Source: Paracoccaceae bacterium (GTDB lineage Bacteria > Pseudomonadota > Alphaproteobacteria > Rhodobacterales > Rhodobacteraceae). From it: a DNA stretch of 10,242 nt. The stretch covers positions 1-10,242 of the forward strand of contig SLQN01000119.1 of the NCBI GenBank assembly GCA_007131465.1. Direction: 5' to 3'. The position numbers and the translations under genes were made by a program. Shown one piece after another: positions 6,263 to 10,242 of the stretch; position 1 is the first letter of the stretch, and the number at the start of each line of letters is the position of its first letter. The notes under the pieces are model-generated. The model searched no databases. It had not been told where the DNA came from and was given only the letters and a program-made list of their open reading frames with translations.

Positions 6263-7490
6263 AATCTTTTTCGCGGCCCTTGTCGCTCTTGTTTCCACCG
6301 CAGGCGTCCACGCCGCCGAGTATGTTCTTGGCCCGCAAGACAGGGTGATGGTCCGGGTCGGGCATTGGGACGCGGTCGAGGGGGTCTATGTTGGCTGGAC
6401 AGACATGAACGGTGAATACATGGTCGCGCCCGATGGAACGCTTGCGCTGCCGCTGGCCGGTCAGATCATGGCGGCGGGAGAGTCGCCGGGCGAGGTTGCA
6501 ACGGAAATCGCCACGGCGCTGCGCAGCCGGTTGGTCAGCCGCGAGGAAGTTCAGGTCGCCGTCGAGATCGTACAGTTCCGGCCGATCTATGTGCTGGGCG
6601 CGGTGCGCACCCCGGGAACCTATCCCTTTTCGCCCGGCCTGACAGTGCTTCAGGCCATTGGCCTTGCCGGAGGCATGGCGCAGGGCCGCGTCGAATTCCA
6701 GCGTAATGCGCGCACGGCGCTGGCATCTCTGGGGAATTTCGAAGTGCTCAATCTTGCACTGCTGCGCAGACTGGCCACGCAATCCCGCCTTCTGGCCGAG
6801 AAGGACGGGCTTGAGAGGGTTCCGACACCGACCGAGCTTGAGGATGCGACGCTGGGGACCGAGTTGATGGCCCGCGAGCGTGAAATCTTCGCCGCCCGCG
6901 CTGCCGCGCTTGCCTCGGCGCTGTCGCAGCTTGACGGGCTGGAGCGGTTGCTGGACCAGCAGATCGACCAGATGTCCAGTCAGGTCGCCCTGCGCGAACG
7001 GCAACTGGACCTTGCAAACGAGGAGATGGAAAACATCACCGATCTGGTGGCGCGCGGCCTGTCGGTTGCGGCGCGGCGGATCGAACTGGAATCGCGCGTG
7101 GCTGATCAGGAGGTCCGGTTGCTGGAACTCGCTACTGCCCGTCTGAATGCCGAGCAGCGCCTGAACGAAGTCCGGCGCGAACGGCTGGATCTGGTGAACA
7201 CGCGCACCCGCGATGTGGCTGAACAACTGCTGATCGTGCGCGGCGAGATCGAGGATACCCGCATCAGACTACGCACCGAGGCCGCCCTTTACGCCGAAGC
7301 CACGCAATACGAGGATGGCTATACCCAGATGGACGGGATTGGCGCGCCGGAAATCATGCTGATCCGGGCCGGGGCAGACCCCGAACCCGTGGGGCGGTCA
7401 GATCTGATCCAGCCCGGCGATGTGCTGGAGTTGGTAGTCCCTCTGCCGGGGCAGACCGCCGCCGCCCCGACGCTGCTGTCGCCCCCGTGA
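6255..7490 (+). CDS. exoF: ExoF-like polysaccharide export protein (Wza/OPX family)
   Basis: This periplasmic or outer-membrane protein would form the export route with the ExoP-like partner. The 411 residues, close to my recollection of S. meliloti ExoF (about 420), begin with a Sec signal peptide ending near Ala20 (VHA/AEY). There is no lipobox Cys, unlike Wza. The poly-export domain follows (about 21-110, with YVLGPQDRVMVRVG and APDGTLALPLAG). Next is an SLBB-like segment with VLGAVRTPGTYPF (about 114-126), then a long predicted coiled coil (about 215-345) rich in Glu, Arg, Leu and Gln, and a short C-terminal segment (LIQPGDVLELVVP). ATG 6255 lies 8 bases inside the exoP-like gene, so translation is probably coupled; the stop overlaps the next gene's GTG by four bases. 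The coiled coil is a feature of ExoF-type members and may contact the co-polymerase. Family assignment is firm; the ExoF symbol is by resemblance. Confidence 0.85.
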   Translation: MHKIFFAALVALVSTAGVHAAEYVLGPQDRVMVRVGHWDAVEGVYVGWTDMNGEYMVAPDGTLALPLAGQIMAAGESPGEVATEIATALRSRLVSREEVQVAVEIVQFRPIYVLGAVRTPGTYPFSPGLTVLQAIGLAGGMAQGRVEFQRNARTALASLGNFEVLNLALLRRLATQSRLLAEKDGLERVPTPTELEDATLGTELMAREREIFAARAAALASALSQLDGLERLLDQQIDQMSSQVALRERQLDLANEEMENITDLVARGLSVAARRIELESRVADQEVRLLELATARLNAEQRLNEVRRERLDLVNTRTRDVAEQLLIVRGEIEDTRIRLRTEAALYAEATQYEDGYTQMDGIGAPEIMLIRAGADPEPVGRSDLIQPGDVLELVVPLPGQTAAAPTLLSPP

Positions 7491-8356
7491 CCGCGCCCGC
7501 GCTGATCGATGTGTGCATCTGCACCTTTCGCCGTGACAGCGTGACTGACGCGATCAGATCGGTGGAAGCGCAGGTTCTGCCGCCGGGCGTGGCGTTGCGC
7601 GTTGTGGTGGCTGACAATGACGATTGCCCTTCGGCGCAAGTGCGGATGCAGACGGGCGGGCGCGTGCCGCTGGTCTACCTTCATGCTCCGGCACGCAACA
7701 TCTCGATTGCGCGCAATGCCTGCCTCGATGCCGCAGAGGGCGCATTTGTTGCCTTTCTGGATGACGACGAAACCGCCCCGCCCGACTGGATCGCGACGCT
7801 CTGGGCCTGTCTCGAACGCAGCGGGGCCGATGCTGTCTTCGGTCCGGCGCGCGCGGTCTATCCTGCCGACGCGCCTGACTGGATCACCCGCAATGATTTC
7901 CTGTCCAACCACCCGCAACAGCGCGGCGGCGCGGTCGAGACCGGACATACATGCAACGTCCTGATGCGCAGGCCGGATCAACGCTTTCGCAAGGATCTGG
8001 GTCGGTCAGGGGGCGAGGATACAGAGTTCTTCTTCCGTCTGCGCCGCGAAGGCTACCGCTTTGCGATCTGCCGCGATGCGGTCGTGCATGAAGTGGCAGA
8101 TCCCCGCCGCCTGCGGCTGCGCTGGCTGGCAGAGCGGCGCTTTGCCGAAGGGCGGCACTACGGGGCCACAGCTTCGCGCGGGCGCGTGGCGCTGGTGCTG
8201 GGCGGCACTGCGAAGGCGGGCTATTCGGCCCTGCGCGCCCTGCCGCATCTTGCCAATCCGACGGGGCTCGCGTTCTGGGGGTTGCGCGGGGTGTTTCATG
8301 CAGGTGTGTGCATGGGGGCGCTGGCCGGGGTTTCGGGGCGCAAGGCTTATGGCTGA
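7487..8356 (+). CDS. exoM: ExoM-like family-2 glycosyltransferase
   Basis: This GT2 enzyme would transfer a hexose, by analogy with S. meliloti ExoM a glucose, from UDP-sugar to the growing lipid-linked repeat at the inner membrane. The 289-residue protein matches ExoM signatures as I remember them: DVCICTFRR at the N terminus, VVVADND, ARNISIARNACLD, the metal-binding FLDDDE (Asp92-94), GHTCNVL, and SGGEDTEFFFRL with the likely catalytic Glu177-Asp178. A basic, hydrophobic C-terminal region (about 205-280) probably associates with the membrane. It starts with GTG overlapping the exoF-like TGA (GTGA), with no strong ribosome-binding site, so translation likely depends on the upstream gene. 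It is the last gene of the three-gene plus-strand unit, ending 11 bases from the convergent gene. Substrate and linkage remain inferred. Confidence 0.85.
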   Translation: MTAPALIDVCICTFRRDSVTDAIRSVEAQVLPPGVALRVVVADNDDCPSAQVRMQTGGRVPLVYLHAPARNISIARNACLDAAEGAFVAFLDDDETAPPDWIATLWACLERSGADAVFGPARAVYPADAPDWITRNDFLSNHPQQRGGAVETGHTCNVLMRRPDQRFRKDLGRSGGEDTEFFFRLRREGYRFAICRDAVVHEVADPRRLRLRWLAERRFAEGRHYGATASRGRVALVLGGTAKAGYSALRALPHLANPTGLAFWGLRGVFHAGVCMGALAGVSGRKAYG

Positions 8357-8367
8357 CGCTGCGCGCC

Positions 8368-9336
8368 TCAGATGCGCTTTCGCACGGCCTGTGACAGTTG
8401 CCGCGCCAACCGGGGCAGGGCCGCCGGATTGCCCAGAAGGGTTGCAAGGGCCCTGCCCGCGCGCCGCTCTCGCAGGGCGGCCATCACCGTTTCCGCTGTG
8501 CCCAGTCGTTCGATCTGCCGGATGCGCTTTTGCATCAACTGGCGAAGCTGCGGGTCAGCCTGCTGCGCCGCAAAGCTGCGATCCGCCGCCACAAGGCAGT
8601 CCAGATGCGCGGGATCGGCGCGGTGGGACACCGACGCGTCGTGCCGGAAATAGAGGTAATCGGCCGCGGGCGAGAACCAGACCCGTGCGCCTGCCGCATA
8701 GCACGACAGGACAAGGTGAAAATCCTCGCCATTGCGCAGGGTTTCAGTGTAACGCACCTGATTTCTTTTCAGAAATGCACTCGATATCAGTGGCTTGAGG
8801 TAACCCAGCGTCTTGCCGTCTCCGCCCTCCAGATTGCCCATGACATAGCTGTGCAAGTCCCAGCATGTCGGCCTGTCCAGACTGGGCAGAAATGTCCCTT
8901 CAATGCGCGCTGCATCCGGGTGGTCGGAGTGGCCGATGATCTCGGTCAGGTTGCCCAGCACCACATCCGCAGGGGCCGCGTGCGCCAGCGCAAGCATCCG
9001 CGACAGCCGTTCCGGTCGCATCAGGTCATCGGCATCCAGCACCGCGATCCAGGGCGCACTTGCATGCTCAAGCGCCAGATTGCGGGCGGCGGCGGGGCCT
9101 TGGTTGCTGTCCAGCCGGAACGCCCGCACGCGCGGGTCATCCGCCAGCCCTTCGGCAACTGCGAAACTGTCATCGGGCGAGGCGTCATCGACGATGATCA
9201 CCTCGACTGCGACCCCGGTCTGCGCCAGCGCTGCGCCGACCGCCTGCGACAGTGTCCGGCCTGCGCACCATGCCGCGATGATGACCGAGACCTCCGGCGC
9301 GGCCCCCGGCATGGCCCCCAGCGCGGCCCCCGTCAC
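8368..9336 (-). CDS. ExoO-like family-2 glycosyltransferase
   Basis: This GT2 enzyme would add a sugar to the EPS repeat unit. The 322-residue protein has VSVIIAAW at its start, VIIVDDASPDDS (46-57), SNQGPAAARN, the DXD motif VLDADD (Asp101, Asp103) and a C-terminal NGEDFHLVL carrying the candidate catalytic Glu-Asp. The segment around GYLKPLISSAFL and the RNGED motif recall S. meliloti ExoO, a beta-1,6 glucosyltransferase, but I could not align them. I start it at GTG 9336, which overlaps the upstream polymerase stop in GTGA; ATG 9312, eight codons further in, is an alternative. A much longer upstream open frame (to 9873) is only the shadow of the polymerase gene. It is co-transcribed with the polymerase and faces the ExoM-like gene across 11 bases. 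Confidence 0.85.
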   Translation of the reverse strand: MTGAALGAMPGAAPEVSVIIAAWCAGRTLSQAVGAALAQTGVAVEVIIVDDASPDDSFAVAEGLADDPRVRAFRLDSNQGPAAARNLALEHASAPWIAVLDADDLMRPERLSRMLALAHAAPADVVLGNLTEIIGHSDHPDAARIEGTFLPSLDRPTCWDLHSYVMGNLEGGDGKTLGYLKPLISSAFLKRNQVRYTETLRNGEDFHLVLSCYAAGARVWFSPAADYLYFRHDASVSHRADPAHLDCLVAADRSFAAQQADPQLRQLMQKRIRQIERLGTAETVMAALRERRAGRALATLLGNPAALPRLARQLSQAVRKRI

Positions 9337-10242
9337 GACGGGACCGCTCGCATATGGCGCGCAAGGGTGGCATGGCGCGCATCGCTCATCTGCACGATGA
9401 GGTAGGGGACCAGAAACGAGCCCAGCGTGTAGGGGGTAAAGAAGTCGATCTCGACGCCCGCGCGGATGAAGAAATTGACCGCCAGCCCGGCGCAGATCGC
9501 CGCCTCGGCGCGCCGCCCGGTATTCATGCTGACCCGGAACACACTGACCACCAGCGCCACCATCCACGACCCGACAAGCGCCGTGCCGACAAGACCCAGC
9601 GCCACGAAACTTTCGACCAATGTGTTGTGAAAGTGAAAGCCGGTGCGGGGGGTGATGTAGAACACAAGCCACAGATCCTCGGCCTCGGGCCGGTTGTGAA
9701 CCCAGAACGCATAATAGCCAAGGCCCAGGAGGGGCCTTTCCTCGCCGAACAGAAGGCCCATGCTCCACAAGAAGGTGCGGCCCGTCAATGTGCTGTCCTT
9801 GCCGAAAACGGCAAAGACAGTGTCCAGCGCGCCGACAAATGCGGCAAGCGCTGCAAGACCCATTGCGATGCACAGCACGATGACGATGCTTTGCGCCCGC
9901 GCGCCGATCCCGATGCGCATCATTCCAAGGACGACCAGCGCGGTGAACAGGCCCGCCAGGATGGCAATGGCCGATGTTGCGCTGTCCGAGCGGATCAGCG
10001 TCCAGACTGCAAAGACCGCAACCGCCCCGGCCAGTGCCCGCAGGACCAGCGGCGTGCCGGACCTGACAGTGAAGGCCACCGCCAGAAACGCCGTCAGCGC
10101 CGCGAAAGACCCCAACTGGTTCTTGGAGTTGAAGGCCCCTTGCAACGCATAGCTCGCATCAAGGTAGTCATAGGCGAACGTGCCATCGTTATGCGAATAA
10201 AGCAGGATCACGAAGCCGCCGATCATGCCGCCAGTTGTCAGA
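9333..10242 (-). CDS. exoQ: ExoQ/Wzy-like polysaccharide polymerase, N terminus outside window
   Basis: This inner-membrane protein of the Wzy/O-antigen ligase superfamily would polymerise lipid-linked repeat units at the periplasmic face. The visible part is about 302 residues with six or seven hydrophobic segments. Family-like motifs are GAFNSKNQLGSFAAL, GKDSTLTGRTFLW and PLLGLGYYAFW, followed by the long periplasmic loop with FHFHNTLVE; these match ExoQ as I recall it. The frame stays open to the right edge, and ExoQ proteins are around 430 residues, so roughly 130 residues are probably missing; an ATG at 10226 is internal rather than the true start. The stop overlaps the ExoO-like gene's GTG by four bases, so the two are translationally coupled. 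Confidence 0.85.
   Translation of the reverse strand, partial: LTTGGMIGGFVILLYSHNDGTFAYDYLDASYALQGAFNSKNQLGSFAALTAFLAVAFTVRSGTPLVLRALAGAVAVFAVWTLIRSDSATSAIAILAGLFTALVVLGMMRIGIGARAQSIVIVLCIAMGLAALAAFVGALDTVFAVFGKDSTLTGRTFLWSMGLLFGEERPLLGLGYYAFWVHNRPEAEDLWLVFYITPRTGFHFHNTLVESFVALGLVGTALVGSWMVALVVSVFRVSMNTGRRAEAAICAGLAVNFFIRAGVEIDFFTPYTLGSFLVPYLIVQMSDARHATLARHMRAVPS

Noticed and set aside
5177..6298. Minus-strand open frame of 373 codons, with similar ones at 4163-5161 and 6159-7226
   Set aside because: All are antisense to the exoP/exoF-like genes, show no domains, and are explained by high GC.
8398..9405. Plus-strand open frame of 335 codons
   Set aside because: It is antisense to the ExoO-like gene and has no recognisable motifs.

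Overview
The window is about 10.2 kb of GC-rich DNA from an alphaproteobacterium, most likely a member of the Rhodobacterales/Rhodobacteraceae. That placement rests on base composition, codon use and protein resemblance to the Sinorhizobium exo proteins, all judged by eye without a database search. It carries most of an exopolysaccharide (EPS) locus resembling the succinoglycan (exo) pathway: nucleotide-sugar supply, glycosyltransferases, a Wzy-type polymerase, and the inner- and outer-membrane export components.

Layout from left to right. Positions 1-212 hold no recognisable gene. A GalU/ExoN-type UTP-glucose-1-phosphate uridylyltransferase runs 213-1127 (+). A 303-base gap (1128-1430) holds several inverted repeats and candidate promoters. 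A NodT-family outer-membrane efflux lipoprotein follows at 1431-2855 (+). Facing it is a family-2 glycosyltransferase (GT2) at 2893-4010 (-), split into two frames near its N terminus. A 101-base divergent intergenic region (4011-4111) contains a concentric dyad and a consensus-like -35 box. Three overlapping plus-strand genes form one operon: an ExoP/Wzc-like chain-length protein with a degenerate kinase domain (4112-6262), an ExoF-like export protein (6255-7490) and an ExoM-like GT2 (7487-8356). Convergent to these, two overlapping minus-strand genes enter from the right edge: an ExoQ/Wzy-like polymerase (9333-10242, N terminus outside the window) and an ExoO-like GT2 (8368-9336).

How the genes fit together: GalU makes UDP-glucose. 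The glycosyltransferases build a lipid-linked oligosaccharide at the cytoplasmic face of the inner membrane. The ExoQ-like protein polymerises flipped units in the periplasm. The ExoP-like protein and ExoF-like periplasmic/outer-membrane protein control length and export. The NodT lipoprotein could be a separate outer-membrane channel, but no RND or membrane-fusion partner is visible.

I see no wholly new system. The points most worth a second look are the ExoP-like protein that keeps the BY-kinase fold region but lacks Walker A and B residues, the split glycosyltransferase whose halves meet at a GTGA stop/start overlap, the dyad between the divergent transcription units, and the repeat-rich gap upstream of the NodT gene. 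No tRNA, rRNA, CRISPR array or insertion sequence was recognised.
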